Numbered from the stretch's first letter, positions 1-7,158 are shown. The stretch is 7,434 bases of DNA from CAYPOY01 sp964412395 (GCA_964412395.1 CAYPOY010000266.1:1-7434); one strand, 5' to 3'. Notes: generated from the sequence alone by a model not told the origin. A program made the numbers and translations.

Positions 1-341
1 TCATTCTCACATGCCTATCGGCCATCACCGAGCTTGACAAAGCATGTCCGTTCCGAGTGTCCATTTTGTGTGACCTTAGGACGGTGCTTTACGCCGGGTC
101 TCCTTGCGGGTGAATACCATACACCGGGGGATATGTATGGCCCTAAGACCTTCCCCTTTGGGGCCGGCCTGTGCCTGCTTGCGGCAGGCGTTAGCCAACG
201 TAGGCCGGTTCTCCATGACGACGCGTACAGACACACCTTTGCTTTCGCTATCCATAGCCACCTGCTCGACGTGTGACTCCGTTTGGCTCGGAGATGACGC
301 CTTTCTACCCTTGCACTCCGACGTTTGATGACCAGTCGCAC
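1..341 (-). mobile_element. Group II intron, 5' portion (runs off the left edge)
   Basis: Read on the minus strand, position 341 begins GTGCGACTGGT, matching the conserved GUGCG(A/C)C 5' end of bacterial group II introns. The next 340 nt look like domain I RNA rather than protein: many short GC-rich stems with purine-rich linkers, GAAA/GCAA-type turns (for example GATAGCGAAAGC near 240), a hairpin GCCTGC-CGCAA-GCAGGC near 173-189, and a CCATACA/TGTATGG stem near 117-145. Reading frames across it are weak and mutually inconsistent, as expected for structured RNA. The catalytic domain V and the intron-encoded reverse transcriptase/maturase should lie beyond position 1 and cannot be seen. The exon side ends CTACGGC; I looked for an EBS1 partner and found only imperfect ones, the best being GCCATA with five of six pairs. 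The call rests on recognising the 5' motif and overall style, so an unrelated structured RNA is possible. Confidence 0.55.
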
Positions 342-473
342 GCCGTAGGGCAGCGCTCTCCCCCATCCACCTGGGGGCCAGGAGTTGATGTTTCGCACGA
401 TTTGTGCTATCATCTCACCTGGATGGAACACACAGTTGTCGAGGTTCTGGCGGTCAGTGATCGTGGCTATCAT
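342..473 (-). other. Short reading frame apparently interrupted by the group II intron (5' exon)
   Basis: A minus-strand frame opens at ATG 473 and reads MIATITDRQNLDNCVFHPGE... for 44 codons to the presumed intron insertion point between 342 and 341. An in-frame TGA lies a few codons upstream of the ATG, so this is the earliest start. I see no strong ribosome-binding site and do not recognise the peptide. The frame stays open into the intron, but that continuation is unlikely to be real protein. It may be the 5' exon of a host gene whose remainder lies outside the window, or just intergenic DNA. A G/C-only hairpin arm pair (CCCCC 360-364, GGGGG 373-377) sits about 18 nt upstream of the junction; some intron classes insert next to hairpins. 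Confidence 0.2.
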
Positions 474-876
474 TGACCACCCGACCCTCGCCGCTCATCT
501 CCCGTACCAGTGGTACGGTTTCGAGCAAACGGGTCGCACCAAGGGCGTGCAGCCGACACGCGCTCCACGCACGTAAATCGGCGGCGGTTTTGCATGTGTT
601 GCCGGTCTAGTGGCAGAGTAGCTTTTGCATGGCCCACGCGTGCGGCTGACGCCCCGGTCGTTAGCGCAGCCAAGTAAAAAGGTGAAAGTTCGGCCAGTAC
701 GGAGTGTTTGTACGTTGTCAAACGTTGTGAGGGCGAGCCTGTCTGCCGCAGGCAGGGTTCTCGCACAAGACAAAATCACACCGCCCCTTGGAGAAAAAAA
801 GTCGCACGAGGAGTGTTGGCGCTGCGAGGCCAAGTTCCGTGGGGAAAAGAAAGCTTTAAATGGCGGGCTCTTTAGG
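474..876. other. Stretch without a convincing gene
   Basis: No frame here has a plausible start, ribosome-binding site and protein-like composition together; the open frames on both strands are short, mutually overlapping and rich in Arg/Ser/Thr/Pro in the way of shadow frames. It holds a perfect 7-bp hairpin (502-518), a 5-bp hairpin CTGCC-GCA-GGCAG (743-755), a direct repeat TTTTGCATG (about 587 and 623), and a 10-bp-spaced direct repeat ACGTTGT (712-718 and 722-728). None is recognisable as a known element. It may be the remains of decayed mobile DNA or the long upstream region of the following gene. Confidence 0.4.
502..518. repeat. Perfect 7-bp hairpin
   Basis: CCGTACC (502-508) and GGTACGG (512-518) are perfectly complementary around the 3-nt spacer AGT. 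There is no T-run on either side, so it is not a standard terminator. On the minus strand it lies about 30 nt upstream of the ATG of the short interrupted frame. It could be an operator-like palindrome or an RNA hairpin; its function is unknown. Confidence 0.4.
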
Positions 877-878
877 AT

Positions 879-1002
879 TTCGCGTGGTCAAGGTGAGAAA
901 TTTGCCACGAATTGCACGAATTAACACGAAAAATAAAAAATTAGTGAAAATTCGTGTCATTCATGGCAAAGAATTGACCACTTGGTAAACCGACCACGCG
1001 AA
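879..1002. repeat. Nested palindromic (MITE-like) repeat upstream of the large gene
   Basis: The core at 901-970 is a near-perfect inverted repeat: TTTGCCA (901-907) pairs with TGGCAAA (964-970), GAAT (909-912) with ATTC (959-962), and CACGAATT (915-922) with AATTCGTG (949-956), around an A/T-rich centre. The left arm also holds direct repeats of CACGAA at 906, 915 and 925. Further pairs surround it: TGGTCAA (885-891) with TTGACCA (974-980), and TTCGCGTGGTC (879-889) with GACCACGCGAA (992-1002). The 'TTTGCCACGAATTNCACGAA ... TTCGTGGCAAA' style is one I associate with dispersed, non-coding palindromic repeats in several environmental bacterial genomes. There is no ORF inside. It ends about 25 nt before the ribosome-binding site of the large gene, so it would lie in or next to that gene's promoter or leader. 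Confidence 0.7.
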
Positions 1003-1026
1003 TACCAGAGAGCCAGAACATTCTAT

Positions 1027-1032
1027 GGAGGT
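1027..1032 (+). promoter_or_regulatory. Ribosome-binding site of the large secreted protein gene
   Basis: GGAGGT lies 5 nt before the ATG at 1038, close to a perfect Shine-Dalgarno. It fixes the start at 1038 rather than the in-frame ATG four codons later (1050). Confidence 0.8.
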
Positions 1033-1037
1033 GTCTG

Positions 1038-4000
1038 ATGAAACACAAAATGCAACGTCTTTCTGTAATTGGTCTGGCTTTGGCGCTGGCTTTCACCGGG
1101 CTGTACTTGCTCTTAACGCCCATTGTCACCGCGTCACGAAGCCCGACGGTGGCCGCGCATCCCCTGGCTACCGTCAACGCCTGTGGAACGATTACCAGCA
1201 CGACGACCTGGACGCCTGACAATCTCTACGTTGCCGACAATTGCGATGTAGTCGTCAGCGCGGGAGTGACGTTGACGCTCCAGGCCGGTACGGCCGTCAA
1301 GTTTGGCGGCGCCGCCTCGGCGCTGATCGTGCAAGGCAGCCTGGCGGTGGAGGGAACACAGGCCAATCCGGTCGCCATCACCAGTTTGCACGATGACGCC
1401 CACGGCGCCCCGGCGCCCGGCAGCAGCGGCGCGCCGGCCGCCGGCGACTGGTACGGCATCCATTTTGCCGAGGGAAGCGCCGGAAATATCGAGCACGCCT
1501 TCATCGGTTATGCCGGTTCAGGGGCTTTCAACTCGACGGTATACTCGATGATCTCAAATGGTTACAGCTATGCCCAGGTACGTGTGATGAATGCCAGTCT
1601 GACAATGCGGCACACCACCGTGGATAGCGGACTGCGCAAGGGCGTCTATCTGGAGGGGACGGGCATTACTCCAGTGATCGAGGATGTGCATGTCGCTGAT
1701 AACAATGACCCGGCATGGAATAAGCCCGGATATGCCATCTACCAGTCCACGGTGAACATGCAGCCCACCTACAGCGACCTGACCTTCTCCGGCAACGATG
1801 TCAACGCGGTGACCATTTATCGGGATTGGATGACGCAGAGCGTGACCCTGGGCGGCACAGTGTTCAGTTTCGAGTGTAGTTTAACCGATTGTCCCCTGAC
1901 CATCCCGGCCGGCCTGACGCTCACCGTAGCCCCCGGCACGCAGTTGCTCTTTCCGGCCGTATCTGCCGGCAGCTACCCCTACCGCCTCGTGGTTGAGACC
2001 GGAGCCACGTTGCTGGCGGAGGGAACACCCACGCAGCCCATCACCTTCACCTCGATCCTGACCACACCCCAACCAGGCGACTGGCAGGGAATCGTGGTCA
2101 ATACCGGTGGAACAGCCCGGCTGGCCCACTGTGATGTAAGTTATGGCGGGGCCAATGGTTACGGTGGCCTGGACCTGCACTCGAGCGACGTAGAGGTGAG
2201 CGATTGCCACCTCCATCATCACCTGTACGATGGTGTGATTATGCGTTACCAGGGTATCGCTCCCTCATTTACCGATGTGGACGTGACCGACAACGGCCGA
2301 CATGGCATCTATTTTGAGGCGTCAGACACTCAACTGACGTTCAATGGAGGCAGCATCCAGCGTAACGCGCAGGACGGCGTCTCTATTAATAGTAGCGTTT
2401 ACAATAATCGCCTGACCTTCCGCGATGTCGCGGTAAACGACAACGGCGGTGATGGGATGAACTTGAGCTCCCTCGGCACTACGCCGCTACTGGAGAACGT
2501 GGACTTTAACGGGAACACCGGCGCGGCGGTGCGCTGGAGGGCCGGTACGTCACCGACCTTTCGTTATCTCTCGGCTTCCGGCAACGGTTTAGATGCCCTG
2601 ATCAATACCGGCGGCGATATCTGGGGCGGCAGTTACTGGGCTGTGGCAGAAGCCGGCCTGCCGGTGTACCTGGTGGGCAACACGATCATCAAGGGGGGTG
2701 CTCTGCTTTCTATCGAGCCGGGGACCACGCTGATCCTGACCCCCACTGTGGCCATCGCTAACACTGCGGGAGGCTCTCTCTACGCCCTGGGCACGCCGGA
2801 GCAACCGATCACCTTCACCGGCGTGACCCAGACGCCCGGCGCCTGGGGATACATTGATTCCTCTAGCGCACTCTTTCTCAGTCACTGCACGTTCGAGTAT
2901 GGGGGCGCGTATACCTCCTACGGCATGATCAACACTTGGGGATCCGGGCCCGCGGTCGTACAGAACTGCCGTATCCGCCACAGCCTGGGGGCAGGACTCA
3001 AGATGAGTTGGGGCGACTCGCCGCTGGTGCGCAACAACGAGATCTATAGCAACACCACGTACGGCGTGCTCAAGACCGATGGCCCCACCCTGGACGCCCG
3101 CTACAACTGGTGGGGCGACCCCAGCGGGCCCTACCATGCCACTCAGAACCCGGATGGCCAGGGAAACGCGGTGGGCCAGTATGAGAATGTGGTCTTTACG
3201 CCCTGGCTGACCGCTCCGCCGACGCAGACAGTGCCCCTGGGCCAGATGATCGTGGGCACCGGCGCGCCGGAATGGGTCAGCCCGGGGCAGACAGTTGACT
3301 ATGCCATCTATTACCTCAATGGCATGACCCAGACGGTGGAGAATGCGGTGCTGATGATGCAGTTGCCTGGCGCAGCCGAGTACGTGGACAGTTCGCACGG
3401 CGGCATCTACTGGCCCGAACGGGACCAGGTCTTTTGGAAGTTAGGGGACATAGACCCCAACGCCAGCGAGCTGCTGTCGGTCCGGGTGCGCTTCCAGTGG
3501 GGATTGCAGCCAGATTACCGGGACGGTACCATCACCTTGCTGGCGGGCAGCAACTACCAGCAAACCGGGCTGGCGGGCAGCAACTACCTGCAAACCGAGA
3601 TGGACGTGACCCCGTACCTGGAGTATCAGCCGGTCACGTTGGTGGACCGGACGCTGCTTTCGGAGGCCGAATTTGCCGCCGAGCGGGCCGCCTATCCCAA
3701 ACTGCAAGCCCTCTATGACGAGGCGCTCGCTCAGGGATACAGCTACTTTGCTGCGGCCCGCGTGGAACTCGATGATGGGCACGTGTTTACCGAGGCGATC
3801 ATGATCCCGCCTGACCGCCAGTCAACGCGCTTGTTGACCCGCGACGAGGACGGGTCGCTGGCCTACTCCATCAACAGAAACGAGGTTGCCGTGCATGACG
3901 CGACCGGTGGGATGACGATGTCGCTGTTGACCAACCAGCAAACGTTCTGGGGATCCTGGCAGCCGGACGCTGGCTTTGCTGCGGATGCCGCTCCGACCAG

Positions 4001-5504
4001 CGTATTGGCCTGCACCCCCAAAATCTGCAAAGTCAACTGCGTGGGCCAGAAACTGACACTGTCCTACATGAAAAAAATGGCGGGCAAGATACTGGCATGG
4101 ACAGCGTTTAGTTTCTTCACCGGAGGGGGTGGCGCTCCTGCCGCAATCTGGGAGATTGGCAGCACCACCATAGATATTTACAAGTGTTTTGCGGACTGCA
4201 ACGCCGATCAAAATACCCATTGCTGCACCGGCAACCAGGTGTACTGGGAGACTGGGTTTGGGACAGACTTGGCCAATGGCTGTTGGAAGAAAGAATGTAA
4301 CCCGACCACCGGCGCGTATGGCAGAGGCGGCATGATTTACTGTACCGGTAATAATCGTTGTGTAACCGGGATGGAAGGCAAGGGCGGCGGCTGCCAGAAT
4401 TGCGAAGCGGGGAATGGGGACTGTACTGACCTGGGACTGCTGCGGGGAAAGGACCCCAACGCCAAGTACGGCCCCGCCGGCGACCTGCTGCCCGGCCAAC
4501 TCGTCACCTATACGATCACCTACGAGAACGTGGGCGCAGGGCGCGTATACGGGGTGTACGTGACCGATCAGTTGGCCGAGGTCTTTGACGCCGACGCTCT
4601 GCAGATCCAGGGCGGCGGCGTGTACCTGCCATACGACCGCACCCTGGTCTGGATGGTGGGCGAACTGGGCCCCAAGGGCGATCCGGATTCGCAGGGAGTA
4701 TTGACCTTTACAGTGCGCCTGCGGGACGATCTGCCCAGCGGCACAGTCGTCCGCAACGAGGCAACCGTGTTCTTTCCCAGCGTGCCCGAAGAGACACCCA
4801 CCAATCCAGTGATCAACCTGATCAAACCGCTGGCGGCCGTGCCGCAAGAGGTCGAGACCAACTACCACCAGCCGGTAACGATCACGCTGGAAGGTCGCAG
4901 CGTGGGCGCTTTGCCACTGACTTTCCACCTGGACGAGTGGCCGCTGGCCGGTTCACTCACCGGCACATTGCCGGCGCTGGTATACACACCGCCAGAGAAC
5001 TTTACCGGCGTGGATGGGTTCAGTTTTGTCGTCAGCAACGGCATCACGGAGAGCCGCCCGGCCCATGTGCGCATCGTCGTCAACTCGTTGGGCGATACCA
5101 CGCCGCCGGAGGTTGTGTGGACCGACCCGGCCGGCGGCGCGTCGGATGTGCCTGTTTCTACTGCGCCTCTCTACACCAATGAAAGCGGCCCAGCCTATAC
5201 GCCTTTTATCTCATTGGGCTTTTCGGAGGCCCTCAGCGCCACGACGGTCACAACTCAATCCATCTATCTGGCGCAAGCCGGCGGTTCAGCGGCGCCCAGC
5301 AGCGTGATGTATGACGGCTTTTACAACCAGGTGATCATTGTTCCCCGAGCGCCTCTACAATACGCCACGACCTATACTGTGACGACGACTATGGATGTGC
5401 GCGATGCCGCCGGGAATCCATTGACGGCCGCGCACACCTGGCGCTTTCAAACGGCTGAATCAACAGGATATTTCATCTACCTGCCTTTGATTCTAAAGCA
5501 ATGA
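1038..5504 (+). CDS. Large secreted multidomain beta-helix / DUF11 / Ig-like surface protein
   Basis: This 1488-aa protein is almost certainly exported. Residues 1-33 are a signal peptide (basic MKHKMQR, then a long Leu/Ala/Ile core, probable cleavage near TA-S). Three blocks of right-handed beta-helix type follow. Each opens with a 'V.AG.TLT(L/V).(A/P)GT....' strand pattern and a G-T-P-x-Q-P-I-T-F-T-like turn (about 48-120, 269-350, 535-605), and the helix closes at Y689-NWWGDPSGPY. A DUF11-like domain covers about 740-860, then an unrecognised stretch (860-985). A cysteine-rich module follows, with 14 Cys from C992 to C1129 and a hydrophobic Ala/Gly segment between C1001 and C1050. Next come a second DUF11-like domain (about 1139-1255), a cadherin/Ig-like domain with the TYTPPENFTG.DGFSF.VSNG-type signature (about 1265-1350), and an SbsA-like Ig domain (about 1356-1473, ending AGNPL...W.F). 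The C-terminus YFIYLPLILKQ resembles tails of Chloroflexota secreted proteins. I infer a cell-surface or extracellular adhesin-like or polysaccharide-contacting role; no enzyme active site is visible. It appears monocistronic. Confidence 0.9.
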   Translation: MKHKMQRLSVIGLALALAFTGLYLLLTPIVTASRSPTVAAHPLATVNACGTITSTTTWTPDNLYVADNCDVVVSAGVTLTLQAGTAVKFGGAASALIVQGSLAVEGTQANPVAITSLHDDAHGAPAPGSSGAPAAGDWYGIHFAEGSAGNIEHAFIGYAGSGAFNSTVYSMISNGYSYAQVRVMNASLTMRHTTVDSGLRKGVYLEGTGITPVIEDVHVADNNDPAWNKPGYAIYQSTVNMQPTYSDLTFSGNDVNAVTIYRDWMTQSVTLGGTVFSFECSLTDCPLTIPAGLTLTVAPGTQLLFPAVSAGSYPYRLVVETGATLLAEGTPTQPITFTSILTTPQPGDWQGIVVNTGGTARLAHCDVSYGGANGYGGLDLHSSDVEVSDCHLHHHLYDGVIMRYQGIAPSFTDVDVTDNGRHGIYFEASDTQLTFNGGSIQRNAQDGVSINSSVYNNRLTFRDVAVNDNGGDGMNLSSLGTTPLLENVDFNGNTGAAVRWRAGTSPTFRYLSASGNGLDALINTGGDIWGGSYWAVAEAGLPVYLVGNTIIKGGALLSIEPGTTLILTPTVAIANTAGGSLYALGTPEQPITFTGVTQTPGAWGYIDSSSALFLSHCTFEYGGAYTSYGMINTWGSGPAVVQNCRIRHSLGAGLKMSWGDSPLVRNNEIYSNTTYGVLKTDGPTLDARYNWWGDPSGPYHATQNPDGQGNAVGQYENVVFTPWLTAPPTQTVPLGQMIVGTGAPEWVSPGQTVDYAIYYLNGMTQTVENAVLMMQLPGAAEYVDSSHGGIYWPERDQVFWKLGDIDPNASELLSVRVRFQWGLQPDYRDGTITLLAGSNYQQTGLAGSNYLQTEMDVTPYLEYQPVTLVDRTLLSEAEFAAERAAYPKLQALYDEALAQGYSYFAAARVELDDGHVFTEAIMIPPDRQSTRLLTRDEDGSLAYSINRNEVAVHDATGGMTMSLLTNQQTFWGSWQPDAGFAADAAPTSVLACTPKICKVNCVGQKLTLSYMKKMAGKILAWTAFSFFTGGGGAPAAIWEIGSTTIDIYKCFADCNADQNTHCCTGNQVYWETGFGTDLANGCWKKECNPTTGAYGRGGMIYCTGNNRCVTGMEGKGGGCQNCEAGNGDCTDLGLLRGKDPNAKYGPAGDLLPGQLVTYTITYENVGAGRVYGVYVTDQLAEVFDADALQIQGGGVYLPYDRTLVWMVGELGPKGDPDSQGVLTFTVRLRDDLPSGTVVRNEATVFFPSVPEETPTNPVINLIKPLAAVPQEVETNYHQPVTITLEGRSVGALPLTFHLDEWPLAGSLTGTLPALVYTPPENFTGVDGFSFVVSNGITESRPAHVRIVVNSLGDTTPPEVVWTDPAGGASDVPVSTAPLYTNESGPAYTPFISLGFSEALSATTVTTQSIYLAQAGGSAAPSSVMYDGFYNQVIIVPRAPLQYATTYTVTTTMDVRDAAGNPLTAAHTWRFQTAESTGYFIYLPLILKQ
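3540..3599 (+). repeat. 30-bp in-frame tandem duplication
   Basis: Units 3540-3569 and 3570-3599 match at 28 of 30 bases and encode LAGSNYQQTG and LAGSNYLQTE (residues 835-854). The frame is kept, adding ten residues near the end of the first DUF11-like domain. The high nucleotide identity points to a recent duplication, probably by slippage, rather than an old structural repeat. Confidence 0.9.
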
Positions 5505-5553
5505 CCTGGCCCAGGCTATACGGTGAAGCAACACCTTGAAAATACGGTGGCAA

Positions 5554-5609
5554 TCCAACACTTGGTCAGGAATCCGGTCTTTGTCGGATTGTGGTGCGAG
5601 TGTGTTGGG
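5554..5609. other. Two-tier hairpin after the large gene
   Basis: CCAACAC (5555-5561) pairs with GTGTTGG (5602-5608), extended by one T-G pair. Inside it AATCCG (5571-5576) pairs with CGGATT (5585-5590) around an 8-nt loop, with two unpaired arms between the stems. It lies 50-105 nt after the stop codon of the large gene. It has no T-run, so it could be an mRNA 3' structure or the remnant of a repeat rather than a terminator. Confidence 0.4.
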
Positions 5610-5641
5610 ACAAGCCCATCGCTGAGCGACGTAGGGTAAGG

Positions 5642-5682
5642 CGCAGGGTCGCGCGCATCGTGGGGAGCGGCCCTGCGTTGTT
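5642..5682 (+). terminator. Possible terminator hairpin of the large gene
   Basis: Positions 5642-5652 (CGCAGGGTCGC) pair with 5667-5677 (GCGGCCCTGCG) as an 11-bp stem with one G-T pair and a 14-nt loop, followed on the plus strand by TTGTT. The stem is strong and GC-rich, but the U-tract is short and broken. It lies 138 nt beyond the stop codon. It is the best terminator candidate between the large gene and the convergent transposase gene; a plain structural repeat is also possible. Confidence 0.35.
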
Positions 5683-5742
5683 CACGCGCTTGTAAGGATT
5701 GTGAGGTTGAGGGGGGTGTACACGCGTTGAGGCCGCAGCTAA

Positions 5743-5753
5743 GTTACGTAACA
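5743..5753. repeat. Proposed right-end copy of the IS110 boundary repeat
   Basis: GTTACGTAACA pairs as a direct repeat with GTCACGTAACA at 7365-7375 (10 of 11). The first ten bases, GTTACGTAAC, are also a perfect palindrome. It begins 7 nt beyond the transposase stop codon. Confidence 0.4.
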
Positions 5754-5769
5754 GAGGGTTTACCCCTCT
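5753..5769. other. Hairpin spanning the transposase stop codon
   Basis: AGAGGG (5753-5758) and CCCTCT (5764-5769) form a perfect 6-bp stem with a 5-nt loop. The loop contains most of the TAA stop codon of the minus-strand transposase gene, and the stem directly abuts the boundary repeat at 5743-5753. It may be part of the element's right-end structure or limit read-through. Confidence 0.5.
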
Positions 5770-7145
5770 ATCTGGCAGAGGTGAGCCTCCATAACCTCGA
5801 AGTTCTCTTCGAGGTTAGCTCCCAAGTCCAACCATTCCCCTTCCGAGGCAGGGGACAATGCTGAGCCCCGGAACGCCTTCTCGACGTCATAGGGATCGTT
5901 GAACTTGAGACAATGATAGATATGTCTGGCCAGCGCTGCACACACAAACGGCATAGCCTTGTACCATTCCTTGCCCTCAGCCGTCTTGCGCTGGAAAAGC
6001 TCCTTGTACGGATTGCCCCCTTTGTCGAACCAGACCAAAGGAGCAGCAATCTGAAAGTAAGCTCGTTTCAGGTCCCGGTTGCCCCGATTGGACATCTTGG
6101 TGCGATCAATGGTCTGCGATTTCCGTAGCCCGGCAAAGTAGCCGGTGTAGGCCACGTACTTGCGGTAGTTGGAGAACCTGCTGCCAACATCGCCGCTCGC
6201 AGCCAGAATGACTCCCAGAGTATTCGGACCAGAATAGGGCACATCAGCAATCAACGGATAGTCCTCCCGTTCCCCCACCAACCTCTTAATGCGCTTGTCA
6301 AGTTCTGTCTGGTACCGGAAGTTGTCCAGCAGGAACCTGGTCAGCCACTCTAGCCGCCAAGCCCGTCCTGGATCTGGCATTAGGCCTGAGCTATCGCGGG
6401 CCAAGGTCAGGAGTTCAGATGCCCGGTGAGCGTGCTGGTAGTCGCCTGCTTGCCTCAACACGTCCTTCACCTCGCCTGTTGTGGCCTCGGCCAACAACGC
6501 CGGTGTAGGATATGCTGCCACCAGGCTGACGGGCACGACGGTCGATACACTGCCGGTGAAGAAGGTCTTCAGCTCGGGAAAGGTCACTGCCATCAACTGG
6601 GTAAACTGGTTGCGGGCGCGCGTGATGATGGTACTCAGTTTCCAACTGTCCCGGCAGAGAGCCAGTAGGTGAGTACTGTCAGGGTCAGGCAGCTCTAAGG
6701 AGCGCAGGGTGAACTCTTCGCCTACCGCCTCGTGCAGATAGCCAATTCGGTTCATCACGCGTGTGTCCATCTCGTCCGTTTTGGGCAAGCCAGGGAATAA
6801 CTTCTCCCTCACGTGGCTGACTGTAGCATTCTCGACCAGGTTCATGTTGTATCCCTGCTCAAGAAGGTATTGAAAGACAGTTGCCCCATAGTGCCCACCC
6901 GTTGGCTCGCACAGCCCAAAGAACTGGCTATGGTCGGTTGAGAAGCGATCCAGGTAGCCCTGCAGCTTACGCAAGCCAGCCTGCGTGCCAGGGAAATGCA
7001 CGCATCTTGCTCGCTTCCACCGGTCGTCGCCACGCACGAACGTTTGGAGACTGATCACCCCGGCTACGTGTTCCTTGTAGCCTACGTCTACCGACATATA
7101 GTAGCGGCGCGGTAGTTGAGAACCTAACCTCTTCAGTAGTGTCAT
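5760..7145 (-). CDS. IS110-family transposase (RNA-guided DEDD recombinase)
   Basis: Family members excise and insert their element as circular DNA with a bridge RNA that pairs with both target and donor. From the ATG at 7145 the protein has 461 aa, somewhat longer than the usual 330-420. The N-terminal RuvC-like domain shows the DEDD set: D20 (SVDVGYKEH), E80 (CEPTGGHYG), D124 and D127 (KTDEMDTRV), with the family's three-residue spacing between the last two. A charged helical linker runs to about 290. The C-terminal domain (about 296-375) has the Tnp_20 (PF02371) pattern: DVPYSGPNTLGVILAASGD, then YTGYFAGLRKSQT, then MSNRGNRDLKRA. The catalytic serine is probably S343 or S352. An upstream in-frame ATG at 7187 would add 14 residues, but 7145 has a much better ribosome-binding site. 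The frame is intact and the gene is convergent with the large plus-strand gene. Confidence 0.93.
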   Translation of the reverse strand: MTLLKRLGSQLPRRYYMSVDVGYKEHVAGVISLQTFVRGDDRWKRARCVHFPGTQAGLRKLQGYLDRFSTDHSQFFGLCEPTGGHYGATVFQYLLEQGYNMNLVENATVSHVREKLFPGLPKTDEMDTRVMNRIGYLHEAVGEEFTLRSLELPDPDSTHLLALCRDSWKLSTIITRARNQFTQLMAVTFPELKTFFTGSVSTVVPVSLVAAYPTPALLAEATTGEVKDVLRQAGDYQHAHRASELLTLARDSSGLMPDPGRAWRLEWLTRFLLDNFRYQTELDKRIKRLVGEREDYPLIADVPYSGPNTLGVILAASGDVGSRFSNYRKYVAYTGYFAGLRKSQTIDRTKMSNRGNRDLKRAYFQIAAPLVWFDKGGNPYKELFQRKTAEGKEWYKAMPFVCAALARHIYHCLKFNDPYDVEKAFRGSALSPASEGEWLDLGANLEENFEVMEAHLCQIEG

Positions 7146-7151
7146 CTTGTG

Positions 7152-7158
7152 CTCCCTT
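7152..7158 (-). promoter_or_regulatory. Ribosome-binding site choosing the transposase start
   Basis: On the minus strand AAGGGAG lies 6 nt before the ATG at 7145. The alternative ATG at 7187 is preceded by nothing better than CAGG, so 7145 is preferred. Confidence 0.6.

Noticed and set aside
15..473. A 152-codon minus-strand open frame read as one protein
   Set aside because: From 341 downward it coincides with the GUGCGAC intron start and structured RNA; the encoded sequence is Arg/Ser/Pro-rich and not protein-like beyond the first 44 codons.
640..672. attC-like sequence (CGGCTGACGCC...CGTTAGCG) suggesting an integron cassette site
   Set aside because: The 3' core does not fit GTTRRRY, no matching 5' inverse core or paired L boxes were found, and there is no integrase or cassette array.
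495..833. Overlapping short open frames on both strands between 470 and 924
   Set aside because: No ribosome-binding site, no recognisable motif, and compositions typical of chance frames in GC-rich DNA.
901..970. CRISPR repeat, suggested by the CACGAA direct repeats
   Set aside because: The copies are only 9-10 nt apart with no spacer-length intervals, and the layout is a palindrome; no cas genes are present.
974..1003. Plus-strand promoter with TTGACC at 974-979
   Set aside because: No acceptable -10 at 16-18 nt spacing; the TTGACC is better explained as an arm of the palindromic repeat.
2589..4928. Long minus-strand open frames of 269 and 368 codons inside the large gene
   Set aside because: They lie antisense to a well-supported multidomain CDS, have His/Gly/Arg/Ala-rich shadow composition and no domain pattern; they result from the GC-rich codon usage of the plus-strand gene.
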